64,000 nucleotides of DNA from Sphingomonas glaciei (GTDB lineage: Bacteria; Pseudomonadota; Alphaproteobacteria; Sphingomonadales; Sphingomonadaceae). Shown piece by piece: positions 34,033 to 42,029 of the stretch (its first letter is position 1; every line of letters begins with the position of its first letter). Location of the stretch: the NCBI RefSeq assembly GCF_023380025.1, contig NZ_CP097253.1, positions 310,001 to 374,000 on the forward strand. Direction: 5' to 3'. Under the pieces are notes generated by a model. That model was not told the DNA's origin. It was given only the letters and a program-made list of their open reading frames with translations, and did not search any database. Made by a program: the position numbers and the translations under genes.

Positions 34033-35002
34033 GATCGTACTCCAGGTTTTCAAGGAAGTCGGACAGGAGTGATGCGACGAGTGCATGCTCCTTGAGGAAG
34101 CTGTCGTGGCCGAAGCGGGTCGGCAGTGCCGCGAAACGACCCCGCGGTGCCCGCTCGGCCAGTTCGGCGATGTCGGCGCGGGGGATCAGGCAATCGTCGA
34201 GCGCGGCGGCGAACAGGGCAGGGACGGTGATCCGCTCGGGCTCGATGGCGTGAAGGTCGATCGATTCCGACAGGCGACGATAGGCGACGGTGCAGACCCG
34301 GGCTGAATGGCGCGTGCCCTGCGCATCGAGATAGGGCTCGGCCCCGCAGGTGACACGCTCGCCGGTCAGGCAGGGCGAGGCGGCAAAGCGATCGGCGAAT
34401 TCCTCCGGCGTGCGGTAGGCGGTCATCGCCATCTTGCGGGCCAATGCCACCCCGGCGCGCGGATCACCCAGCCGCTCGCCCAGCTCGACCGCCTGCCGCT
34501 GCAAGGCGCGCTGGGCGGAGACGAAAGGGTGCGCCCGGTGCGCGGCGCTGATCGCCAGCAGCCTGCCGCAACGGTCCGGCGCGAGCGCCGCCAGGTGCAT
34601 GCCGGTCATCCCGCCATAGCTCGCCCCGATGAAGGCGGCGGCGGAATCGATGCCGAGATGATCCATCGCCAGCAGGATGGCGCGAGCCTGGTCGGCGGGA
34701 TGGATCGGGCGATCGAGCGATCCGTCGGCCCCGACCCAGTCGATCGCCAGCCGGCGGAAACGCCCAAGCACGTCGGCCTGCGCTTCCCACCAGCCGGCGC
34801 TGGGGTCATCATCGCTGGCGATCACATGGGCGTCGGCCGAAATGCCGCCGGCGAGGATCAGCAGCGGGGCCTGCTCGTCGCCGGCAAGTTCGAAGCGGAT
34901 GGTGACCGGCGCAGCTGGGCCGTGGACGAAGGGCAGGGTGGCCCGACAGCTGCCGGAGCCTTCCGGCTCCTCGCGGATGATCCTCAGATTGGCTGCGCTC
35001 AC
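34025..35002 (-). CDS. metX: Homoserine O-acyltransferase MetX (alpha/beta-hydrolase type)
   Basis: 325 residues from the GTG at 35002; the frame is open to 35086, but that part lies in the SAM riboswitch. Alpha/beta-hydrolase acyltransferase: IDWVGADGSLDRPIHPADQA, nucleophile Ser in IGASYGGMTGMHLAALAPD, Asp in FAAALDDCLIPRADI and His in TRFGHDSFLKEH. It activates homoserine for methionine synthesis; whether with acetyl-CoA or succinyl-CoA is not certain, although the compact form and missing segment resemble the succinyl-type MetXS. A SAM-I riboswitch and a Shine-Dalgarno hairpin lie directly upstream. Co-transcribed with metB. Confidence 0.9.
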   Translation of the reverse strand: MSAANLRIIREEPEGSGSCRATLPFVHGPAAPVTIRFELAGDEQAPLLILAGGISADAHVIASDDDPSAGWWEAQADVLGRFRRLAIDWVGADGSLDRPIHPADQARAILLAMDHLGIDSAAAFIGASYGGMTGMHLAALAPDRCGRLLAISAAHRAHPFVSAQRALQRQAVELGERLGDPRAGVALARKMAMTAYRTPEEFADRFAASPCLTGERVTCGAEPYLDAQGTRHSARVCTVAYRRLSESIDLHAIEPERITVPALFAAALDDCLIPRADIAELAERAPRGRFAALPTRFGHDSFLKEHALVASLLSDFLENLEYDHD

Positions 35003-35014
35003 CTGGCCGTCACT

Positions 35015-35030
35015 CCCTCGTCCACGAGGG
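35015..35030 (-). promoter_or_regulatory. Shine-Dalgarno-sequestering hairpin of the metX riboswitch
   Basis: Minus strand: CCCTCG, loop TGGA, CGAGGG. The 3' arm with the following AG is the metX ribosome-binding site, about 10 bases before the GTG. CCGGACC at 35029-35035 overlaps the 5' arm and can instead pair with GGTCCGG at 35078-35084, which shares two bases with the riboswitch P1 strand. Confidence 0.75.
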
Positions 35031-35082
35031 TCCGGACGGGCGGCGAGTGGACGAACGGCTCCGACCATCGGAGCGATCCGGA

Positions 35083-35198
35083 CCATCTGCCGGCAAGCCC
35101 GAGGGCTCCCGCAGGACTTGGCACCATTGAGCCGGACGTGATGTCCGTCTCCGGTTGCCCCGGCTTCTTCGGGCCTGTCCCTCAGCCGGTCTCGATGG
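35083..35198 (-). promoter_or_regulatory. SAM-I (S-box) riboswitch upstream of metX
   Basis: Minus-strand RNA of 116 nt closed by P1 CCATC (35198-35194) and GATGG (35087-35083). It contains the S-box core in order: GAGACCGGCTGAGGGA, CAGGCCCGAAGAAGCC, GGGGCAACC, then GGTGCCAAGTCCTGCGG. Binding of S-adenosylmethionine stabilises P1 and here should switch off metX translation. The predicted promoter (TTGACT 35235-35230, 18 bases, GATGAT 35211-35206) starts transcription at about 35199, exactly at the aptamer. Confidence 0.94.
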
Positions 35199-35205
35199 AA
35201 AGGCC

Positions 35206-35235
35206 ATCATCGCCGTTCGGTAGCGGTAGAGTCAA
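35206..35235 (-). promoter_or_regulatory. metX promoter
   Basis: TTGACT and GATGAT separated by 18 bases on the minus strand; the expected start falls one or two bases before the riboswitch P1. A GGGATCCC motif lies 3 bases upstream of the -35 element. Confidence 0.6.
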
Positions 35236-35238
35236 GAC

Positions 35239-35246
35239 GGGATCCC
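35239..35246 (+). promoter_or_regulatory. GGGATCCC motif at the metX promoter
   Basis: Perfect 10-base palindrome CGGGATCCCG (35238-35247) followed by AAA, immediately upstream of the metX -35 element and 293 bases before the chorismate mutase/DAHP synthase gene on the other strand. The stretch from here to about 35497 holds no convincing gene. Confidence 0.5.
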
Positions 35247-35497
35247 GAAATAACATCCGCTATGTGTCCGGTCGCGCAGTCTCCCCCACGCCGAAACGGT
35301 CCGGCACGCAATGGCAAGCGGGTGAATTTAACCCCCTTGCGCTCGCAATCGAATCAAGGCAGCTTAGGCAAACGGCAGCCATTTTAGGGCGGCCAAGGGA
35401 CCAAAGCGAGCGACATGCTTCGATACCGGGTCATGGTGAACTTTACAGGCCGGCATTCCTACGGGGTGCCGGAGATGCTGTTCAACACCTGATCTGA

Positions 35498-35536
35498 GCG
35501 CTTGCCTCCCCCCGCGGACAAGCGCGGCGAGGCAAG
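35498..35536 (+). promoter_or_regulatory. Two mutually exclusive hairpins before the CM-DAHP synthase gene
   Basis: CTTGCCTC (35501-35508) pairs perfectly with GAGGCAAG (35529-35536), hiding the GAGG ribosome-binding site 7 bases before the ATG. GCGCTTG (35498-35504) pairs perfectly with CAAGCGC (35519-35525). The two share CTTG, so only one can form at a time. A 25-codon ORF (35415-35492) ends just upstream. Trigger unknown. Confidence 0.55.
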
Positions 35537-35539
35537 AAA

Positions 35540-37261
35540 ATGAATCCCAAATCGCAGAATATCATCAGTCCCATCCCGCCCGTCCTCGACGTGCTGCGGA
35601 AGGATATCGACTGGATCGACGACCAGATCCTCGACCTGCTCGAACAGCGCTATGCGGTGGTCAAGAAGGTCGCCTGGGCCAAGAACCGCGACGCCGAACA
35701 GGCGCTGGCACTGCGCCCGGCGCGTGAAGCCGCCATCCTCGACCGGCTCACTGCCCGTGCGATCCACGTCCCCCAGGCCGACGTCGCGCATATCTGGCGC
35801 TCGATCCTGTCGCTCAGTTCGCACCACCAGCGGGCCTATCGCATCCTGGTGTCGGGCCCGGACACGGCGCGCGTGGCGTTGCTCACGCTTGCCGCGTCAC
35901 GCCACGCGGGCGTTGCGGTCGAATGGCTGGAGGACGGCGCCGCCGCCCTTGAAGCCGCCGGGCGCGGGGAAGCAGTGCTGCTGGTCCCCGCCGACCAGTG
36001 GGACGCGGGGCGCCATGTCGGGCTCGACCTCATCGCCCAGCATCCGACCGGCTGCCTCGACCATCCCTGGGCGCTCGAACTCGGCCGGCTCGGCAGCGAC
36101 GAGGCGAGCCGTGCAGATTGGAGCCCGCACAGCTGGCAAACCAGGGTCCACCAGCAGCAACCGGCCTATCCCGAACCGCAGGCCGCCCGCGAAGCCATGC
36201 GCGAGCTTGCTGCCGGTAGCGGCATCGTCCCGCTCGACGAAGTCACCGAACTGCAGGCGCTGGTCGCCGAGGCGCAAGCGGGTCGGGGCCTGCTGATCCA
36301 GGCCGGCGATTGCGCCGAGCGGATGGACGCCGATGCTGAAGAGGTGCGCGCGATGGCCGCGCTGGTTGACCGGCTCGGCACGGAACTGGAAGAGCGGCTC
36401 GGGCTTCCCGCCACCCGCCTTGGCAGGCTCGGCGGCCAATATGCCAAGCCCCGTTCGCAGGCTGCCGAGGGGGAGGGCGCCGCGCGCGTTCCAGCCTATC
36501 GGGGCGACGCCGTCAACGGCCGCGCTGCCTGTCCGCTCGAGCGTACGGCCGATCCTTCGCGCCTGCTGCTCGCCGGCGACCAGGGCCTGCGGGTGCGCGG
36601 ATGGCTTGAAACGGCCGCAGTCCGCACCAGCCACGAGGCCCTGCTCCTCGACTATGAAACGGCGCTGACCCGCACCGCCGGTGGCACGAGCTGGGCAAGC
36701 AGCGCGCACAGCCTGTGGCTCGGCGATCGCACCCGCGACCTCGCCGGCGCGCACGTCGAATATCTGCGCGGCATCGCCAATCCGCTCGGCATCAAGTGCG
36801 GTCCGACGCTCGGCCCCGAGCAGCTCGTCGCCTTACTCGATCGTCTCGATCCCAACGGCACGCCGGGACGCATCATGCTGGTGTCGCGGCTGGGAGCCGC
36901 CCATGTCGAGGATCGCCTCGCGCCGCTGATGGCGGCGGTGAAGGACAGCGGCCGCTCGGTCTTGTGGCTGTGCGATCCGATGCACGGCAACAATCTCACG
37001 GCGAACGGGACCAAGGTCCGGCTGATGACCGACATCGTCGCCGAAGTCGGCGCTTTCGTCCGCACCGCACGCAGCCTCGGCGTCCACCCCGGCGGCCTCC
37101 ACCTCGAAGTTACGCCGCGCCCGGTGCTCGAATGCGTCGAGCGGATCGAGGATGCGACCGCCGATCGACCTTTCGAGAGCCTGTGCGATCCGCGCCTCAA
37201 TGCCGAACAGGCCGTGCGCGTGATCCTCGCCTACGCCGCTGCGATGGAGAGCCGCGCGTGA
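35540..37261 (+). CDS. Fused chorismate mutase (AroQ)-class II DAHP synthase
   Basis: 573 residues. Residues 12-95 are an AroQ chorismate mutase (LRKDIDWIDDQILDLLEQRY, LRPAREAAILDRL). Residues about 100-195 are unassigned; AVLLVPADQWDAGRHVGLDL weakly resembles a prephenate dehydratase subdomain. Residues about 205-570 are a class II DAHP synthase: WSPHSWQTRVHQQQPAYPEP, LLIQAGDCAERM, GRLGGQYAKPRS, SHEALLLDYE, LWLGDRTRDLAGAHVEYLRG, LGIKCGPT and WLCDPMHGNNLTANG. It is shorter than the roughly 460-residue M. tuberculosis enzyme, with a gap after LLLAGDQGLR. It would combine the first shikimate step with the branch to prephenate. The next gene overlaps by GTGA. Confidence 0.88.
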   Translation: MNPKSQNIISPIPPVLDVLRKDIDWIDDQILDLLEQRYAVVKKVAWAKNRDAEQALALRPAREAAILDRLTARAIHVPQADVAHIWRSILSLSSHHQRAYRILVSGPDTARVALLTLAASRHAGVAVEWLEDGAAALEAAGRGEAVLLVPADQWDAGRHVGLDLIAQHPTGCLDHPWALELGRLGSDEASRADWSPHSWQTRVHQQQPAYPEPQAAREAMRELAAGSGIVPLDEVTELQALVAEAQAGRGLLIQAGDCAERMDADAEEVRAMAALVDRLGTELEERLGLPATRLGRLGGQYAKPRSQAAEGEGAARVPAYRGDAVNGRAACPLERTADPSRLLLAGDQGLRVRGWLETAAVRTSHEALLLDYETALTRTAGGTSWASSAHSLWLGDRTRDLAGAHVEYLRGIANPLGIKCGPTLGPEQLVALLDRLDPNGTPGRIMLVSRLGAAHVEDRLAPLMAAVKDSGRSVLWLCDPMHGNNLTANGTKVRLMTDIVAEVGAFVRTARSLGVHPGGLHLEVTPRPVLECVERIEDATADRPFESLCDPRLNAEQAVRVILAYAAAMESRA

Positions 37262-37821
37262 CCGCCGCCGCCCGCATCGTCGCCTACCTCGGCGGCAACG
37301 GCAGCTTCTCGGAGGAAGCATGTCGGCGCTTCGTGCCCGCGCACCAGTTGATGCCGCTCGGCGACTTCGCGTCGGTCGCGCGCGCGGTGTGCCAGGGGTC
37401 GGCCGATCTCGCCCTGTTGCCCGTGTCGAACAGCCGGGTCGGGCCGATCGCCACCGTCCGGCACCTGCTCGCCCATCCCGAACTGCGCGTCGTCGGCGAA
37501 CAGGTGCTCGGCGTTCGCCTGCATCTCCTTGGCTGTGAGGGGGCGGACATCACCACCATCCGCCACGTGTCGAGCCATCCCGCCGCGCTGATCCAGTGCG
37601 CGCCCTACCTCGACGGACGCGAGTGGATCGCCATTCCGGCAGCGAGCACGTCCGAAGCCGCGCGCCAGCTGGCGGCGTCGAACGATCCGTCGCGCGCGGC
37701 CATTGCCTCGGAAGCGGCGGCCGCCATTTACGGCCTGCGGGTGCTTGCGCGCGACCTTCAGGGGGAGGCCGAAAACATCACCCGCTTCGCGATCGTCGAG
37801 CGGCGCGACCAGTTCGCCTGA
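37258..37821 (+). CDS. Prephenate dehydratase lacking the ACT domain
   Basis: 187 residues from a GTG overlapping the previous stop (GTGA). PDT catalytic fold: IVAYLGGNGSFSEEACRRF, ADLALLPVSNSRVGPIATV, and the C-terminal AASEAAAAIYGL-like stretch ending in GEAENITRFAIVERRDQFA, where TRF carries the catalytic threonine. Normal PheA/PDT proteins continue with an ACT domain of about 80 residues that senses phenylalanine; this one stops right after the catalytic part. With the fused upstream enzyme, the operon covers DAHP formation, chorismate to prephenate and prephenate to phenylpyruvate. Confidence 0.88.
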   Translation: MTAAARIVAYLGGNGSFSEEACRRFVPAHQLMPLGDFASVARAVCQGSADLALLPVSNSRVGPIATVRHLLAHPELRVVGEQVLGVRLHLLGCEGADITTIRHVSSHPAALIQCAPYLDGREWIAIPAASTSEAARQLAASNDPSRAAIASEAAAAIYGLRVLARDLQGEAENITRFAIVERRDQFA

Positions 37822-37918
37822 GCCGAGCCACAGTCCTTCGCGCCGTCCGCTTATTGTATTTCTACGTAATCGCAACGTCCGCTCCAGCGGATCATAAGCG
37901 CCTCATCGACCTTGATGA

Positions 37919-39178
37919 ATGGAGCTGGACCCGATGCGGGGACGGAAAGACGAAACAGCGCGTTGCATGCGGTTCGATGGTCTGACCCTGGCCCAGGCAA
38001 GTCTCACTGCCGGTTCTGGACTGGCACTGACCCTCTTGTCGAACGTCGCTCCGGTGGGCGCAACGCTTGCGTGGATCGCCATGTCGACGACCGCGGCGCT
38101 GGCCCTCGGGCAATGGGGCCGACGCCGGGTCAGCGATCGGCATCGCGCCAGTCTCGCCCAGGTCGAAGAGCAGATGCGCGTCATCTTTGCCGAGAATGTC
38201 TCGCGCGGCCTCGTTCTCGACCACCTGCGAGGCGGGCTCAACCGGCTCGCGGCGGGGGATGTCACGCACCGTTTGAAGAGCCAGTTTTCGCGATTCTACG
38301 AGCCGCTCCGCAACGACTTCAACGCCGCGGCGGCCAGGCTCGCCGAAGCCCAGGCCGCAGCCCTGCGCATCAATCGCCGCGCCGCCCACCTTCGCGACAC
38401 CTGCCAGGACCACGCCTGTCGCTCCGACTGGCAACCCGAGCTTGCCCATCTGATGGGATCTTCCGGCAAGATTTCGGGCAATCTGGCTCTGGCGGAAGCA
38501 CTTGCGCTGCAAGCGACGACCGATCTCGAGTTATTGGCAGGCGGCCTCGATCGCTCGGTTCGCGCAATGAGCGTCATCGAAGCCGGATCCAAAGAGGCGC
38601 TCACGACCTTGAAGGAACTGGATGCCCTTGCTCTTCGCACCAGCCTTCTGGCGCTCCAGGTCGGGGACGAGGCAGGAGAAACCGGCGCCTTGCCCGCACT
38701 CAAGGAGGAAGCACGCCAACTGGCCGAACAGTCCGCCACCACGGCAATGGTCGTCAGGGAGCGATTCGGCGCAGGTTTCAAGCTTGTCGCGGAGGGCGTT
38801 CAGTCCCTTGCCTCGGTCGCGGGAGTGATGCCGCTGCTGGCCGCTCGCCTCCAGGAGGCCAAGGAGGTCGTCGGCGAAGCGTCGGTCACCGCCGACATCC
38901 ATTCGTTCGGCCTGCAGAACATCGCGACGGTATGGGGCCAGATCGAGTTCGCGACCGATCAGAATGCCGCAACGCTGGCGGAGGCTGCCTCGACCGCGCG
39001 ATCGCTTGTCGCGGAAACCGAGCGCCTGACGCCCAGGACCGATAGTGCCGCCGACAGGCCAGGTGCCCGGCCACCGGCCCCGACCCGGCATCGGACCACG
39101 CCACCGGTTCGGCCGGCGCGAGCAGCCGTTGGCTCCTTCCCCCTTGCGGCATGCCAGCCAGCGCAGTGGGTCGGCTGA
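37919..39178 (+). CDS. Membrane-bound degenerate MCP-like protein
   Basis: 419 residues. Start at 37919 is the longest; ATGs at 37934 and 37967 are alternatives. Two membrane helices near residues 25-65 with almost no periplasmic loop, then a HAMP-like stretch (LDHLRGGLNRLAAGDVTHRL, residues about 100-120) and a long helical region. LRTSLLALQVGDEAGETGAL and KEEARQLAEQSATTA resemble a worn MCP signalling tip (LLALNAAIEAARAGE, VAEEVRNLAQRS). The C-terminal 45 residues are Arg/Pro-rich and probably disordered. It heads a row of signalling genes (receiver, kinase, EAL, FixJ), so it is probably their input or scaffold. Function unproven. Confidence 0.7.
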   Translation: MELDPMRGRKDETARCMRFDGLTLAQASLTAGSGLALTLLSNVAPVGATLAWIAMSTTAALALGQWGRRRVSDRHRASLAQVEEQMRVIFAENVSRGLVLDHLRGGLNRLAAGDVTHRLKSQFSRFYEPLRNDFNAAAARLAEAQAAALRINRRAAHLRDTCQDHACRSDWQPELAHLMGSSGKISGNLALAEALALQATTDLELLAGGLDRSVRAMSVIEAGSKEALTTLKELDALALRTSLLALQVGDEAGETGALPALKEEARQLAEQSATTAMVVRERFGAGFKLVAEGVQSLASVAGVMPLLAARLQEAKEVVGEASVTADIHSFGLQNIATVWGQIEFATDQNAATLAEAASTARSLVAETERLTPRTDSAADRPGARPPAPTRHRTTPPVRPARAAVGSFPLAACQPAQWVG

Positions 39179-39330
39179 TGACCCACCGACCGGCAAACGT
39201 CAGGGCAGTGCCGCCATTCCCCGTCGACCTGCGACATCTCCGAAGCAGTGCCCGGCTGACCGGAGTCACCGGCAATCCTCTAGAAACAGGAGGGATGGCG
39301 CGACCACCGGCCCGACAGGAACCAAAGCTC

Positions 39331-39714
39331 ATGGCAGGGGGAAGTGTGCTTGTCGTCGATGACGAGGTCGAGATCGTCGAGGAGCTGTGTGAGCTACTGG
39401 GTATGTTCGGCCATATCACGCACGGGGCGCACTGCGTGCCCGAAGCCCTGGAACTGCTCGGCCGCGGCATCGACGTGACGACCATCATCAGCGATTTCCG
39501 GATGCCCGGGCCAAGCGGGCTCGACCTCCTCAGAAGCTGCCGGGCAAGCGCCTCCGACAGCCAGCGAACCTGTCGCTTCTACCTCATGACAGGTCAGACG
39601 GATCTGACCGATGCTGCTCTGCAGGAACTGGCCCAGGGCGGTGCATCGGTGATCGGAAAGCCGGTCGGTCCGAAGACGCTTCTGAGCCTGATCGCCGGAG
39701 ACGTCGGCGCATGA
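39331..39714 (+). CDS. Single-domain CheY-like response regulator
   Basis: 127 residues from the ATG at 39331 (AGGA at 39317-39320). The frame is open to 39151 and an ATG at 39295 exists, but its AGGAGGG abuts the start codon. Receiver fold: acidic pair in VLVVDDEVEIVEELCELL, phosphoacceptor Asp in TTIISDFRMPGPSG, Thr in YLMTGQTD and Lys in SVIGKPVGPKTL. No output domain. Its stop overlaps the kinase start (ATGA), so the two are coupled; it likely receives phosphate from that kinase. Confidence 0.9.
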   Translation: MAGGSVLVVDDEVEIVEELCELLGMFGHITHGAHCVPEALELLGRGIDVTTIISDFRMPGPSGLDLLRSCRASASDSQRTCRFYLMTGQTDLTDAALQELAQGGASVIGKPVGPKTLLSLIAGDVGA

Positions 39715-42029
39715 CCGCCCCGGTCCCGCACGACAGCTTCACCTTTCCGGTCTCTCACGCTCGCCAGCGCCGGCGGCTGCGCAAGCGGCGGCGACTGTTC
39801 GCTCAACATCTCCTCGTGCTGCTCGCGGCTGTCGGGCTGGCGGTGTCCAGTCAGCGCGTCATCATGGCTCCCGGGCTGGAGCTTTATCTCGGGCCGCTCT
39901 TCTACCTGTTTGCCTTCTGGCTGTTTGGAGTTCGCGCCGGGGTCGCAGTGGCGGTCATCACCATGGCGCCGACCTACTTCTGGTGGGGGCATCCGTTTTC
40001 GGTGGTCCTGGGAGTCGGTCACGTGCTCTTCCTGCACTGGATCGGGCAGCGTCAGGCAAACTACAGCATCGCCACCCTGGTCTACGGGGCCACCTTTGCA
40101 GCAGCGGCGGGCTACGCGCTGATCATCTGGAATTACGAGGTTCCACCTGCGCTTGCGACCCTGCTGGTTCTTCGAAAGATCCTCAACGACGTTCTGTTCG
40201 CCGCGATCGTGGATTGCGTTCGCCTGCTTCTGCAGGTGGATAAGCGGCGGATCGCCCTGGTCCGCCGACGCTGCGTCTGGCTTCCGGCAGCGGTCACCAC
40301 GTCGACCATGTTCTTCGCGGTGACGGGCTGCATGGCGCTCTTCGTTGTCGAGGTCGGCAATTTCAGCATGCGCTTCGACGCCGCGATTCGTGATGTTGAT
40401 ACGGAAGTGTTGCGGATCACAGATCTCGAACATGCCGCAGTGCACAGCGTGCGAGGGACGCATGAAGTGCAAACCTTCATGGGACCGGTGCAGGTACTGA
40501 TGGCCCCCAGCCGGGCCCTGCTTGGCGACACCGCCAGGATCGGCCGCGAACTCGGCTGCAGCACCTTTGATGATGGCCGGCAAGTCACGGGGCCTAACGA
40601 TCGCGGAACCTTCGCCTATTGGGTCAACGCCTGTCGCGTCGGTGAGCTCGGCGGAACGGGCCACGAACTTGCCTATGCCGCATCGATCCGTCCGCTAGTA
40701 CTGAAAGCGTACCAGACCCTGCTCACTGAATTGCTGGCAGTGATCGCCTTGGCGGCGCTGGGCATCATCAGCTGTCAGTGGCTTCGACGTCTCACCCACA
40801 ACACGATGATCAGCTGGTTCGAGGTGGTTCGCGATTTCGGCACGCCGGGCCTGGTCGCGCCGCCACCCGTGCCGCTCAAGGATTTTCAGCCCGCGATCGA
40901 TGCCTTCGTTCACGAGAATAATGCTTATGTCGCATTGGCGCGCGAGCGAGAGCAGCTTGCGCTTGCGGTTGGCGAATTGAAGAATGCCATCGATCTCACG
41001 CTGATAGCCGACATCTATTTCGACCAGGCAGCGGGTGAGCTCGTCTTCGACCGCCTCGATAATACGAGCCGGGAAAACCATCGCCTCCTGATCCATGAGG
41101 GCGATCGCCAGGAGCTCGTCACCGCCGCCGGCAAGTCCGAAGTGATGGTCGAATTCAGGCCCGCGGATGGCGCGGCCACCGAATGGTACATGCTGATCGC
41201 CCGTAATCCGGACTTGCAGTCCCGCTGGAAGGCCGGCTGCATGCTGCGACTTCGACAGTCGAAGATGCAGCAGGATCGGATGCTGCACCAAGGGCGCCTG
41301 ATGGACCTCGGTGGCATGGCCTCGGCACTTAGCCATGAGATCAAGCAACCCTTGTTCACCATCGCGCTCGCCGCCGAGAACGCCTTGTTCCAGGTCGAGG
41401 CGAGCGGCGACGAGAGCCTCACGCCGATCATCAAGAAGCTGGGGCGGATCGGCGATCAGGTCGATCGCGCCCGCTCGATCATCGATCAGGTCAGTCATTA
41501 TGCACGCCTCGAAACGCCCGAGGGCGAGTTGTTCGATCCGATGGAGGCGGTGACCGCGTCGGCGAGTTTTGTTCGTCCCATGCTCGTTGCCGACGAGATG
41601 ACTCTCTCGATCGCCCATGATCATGATCAGTCGTTACGGGTCTCGATGGCGAGGGTCGGGCTCGAGCAGATCGTCGTCAACGCGCTCCAGAACGCCCACG
41701 ATTCCATCCTCACCCGGCGGCAGGGCGGCGATCCTACTCCCGGACGGATCACGATCGGACTGCGCAAGGTCGAGGAACTGGTCGAGATCACCATTGCCGA
41801 TAACGGTACGGGCCTGTCGGGAGAGGCAAGCAGCAAGGCGTTCGAAGCCTTCTTCACGACCAAGGGACCGCATCGCGGAACCGGGCTCGGGCTGTACATC
41901 TGCCGGCAGATCATGATCGAGGCGGGGGGAAGAATGGACCTGTCCAACGGTTCCGAGGGCGGAGCCGTCCTTACCATCACCGTGCCGTGCCGGACCGCTA
42001 TCGCATCTGCCATCGGGCATTTCGCATGA
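39711..42029 (+). CDS. Membrane sensor histidine kinase
   Basis: 772 residues. Basic N-terminus, five or six membrane helices (residues about 28-200), a region of about 130 residues likely outside the membrane between helices at about 205 and 345, then a cytoplasmic PAS-like stretch with NAIDLTLIADIYFD. Kinase core: H-box ALSHEIKQPLFTIALAAENA, N-box IVVNALQNAHDSIL, G1 ITIADNGTGLSG, F-box FEAFFTTK and G2 GTGLGLYICRQIM. The KQPL type H-box resembles DctB/FixL-class kinases. Coupled by ATGA overlaps to the receiver before it and the receiver-EAL protein after it. Signal unknown. Confidence 0.93.
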   Translation: MTAPVPHDSFTFPVSHARQRRRLRKRRRLFAQHLLVLLAAVGLAVSSQRVIMAPGLELYLGPLFYLFAFWLFGVRAGVAVAVITMAPTYFWWGHPFSVVLGVGHVLFLHWIGQRQANYSIATLVYGATFAAAAGYALIIWNYEVPPALATLLVLRKILNDVLFAAIVDCVRLLLQVDKRRIALVRRRCVWLPAAVTTSTMFFAVTGCMALFVVEVGNFSMRFDAAIRDVDTEVLRITDLEHAAVHSVRGTHEVQTFMGPVQVLMAPSRALLGDTARIGRELGCSTFDDGRQVTGPNDRGTFAYWVNACRVGELGGTGHELAYAASIRPLVLKAYQTLLTELLAVIALAALGIISCQWLRRLTHNTMISWFEVVRDFGTPGLVAPPPVPLKDFQPAIDAFVHENNAYVALAREREQLALAVGELKNAIDLTLIADIYFDQAAGELVFDRLDNTSRENHRLLIHEGDRQELVTAAGKSEVMVEFRPADGAATEWYMLIARNPDLQSRWKAGCMLRLRQSKMQQDRMLHQGRLMDLGGMASALSHEIKQPLFTIALAAENALFQVEASGDESLTPIIKKLGRIGDQVDRARSIIDQVSHYARLETPEGELFDPMEAVTASASFVRPMLVADEMTLSIAHDHDQSLRVSMARVGLEQIVVNALQNAHDSILTRRQGGDPTPGRITIGLRKVEELVEITIADNGTGLSGEASSKAFEAFFTTKGPHRGTGLGLYICRQIMIEAGGRMDLSNGSEGGAVLTITVPCRTAIASAIGHFA

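Noticed and set aside
35415..35492. 25-codon ORF as a classical Phe/Tyr attenuator peptide
   Set aside because: Only two Phe and two Tyr, spread out, and no terminator with U-tract follows. Kept only as context for the hairpin pair.
34307..35497. 396-codon plus-strand frame over metX and the SAM riboswitch
   Set aside because: It crosses a coding gene and a structured RNA, and shows no domain or signal peptide.
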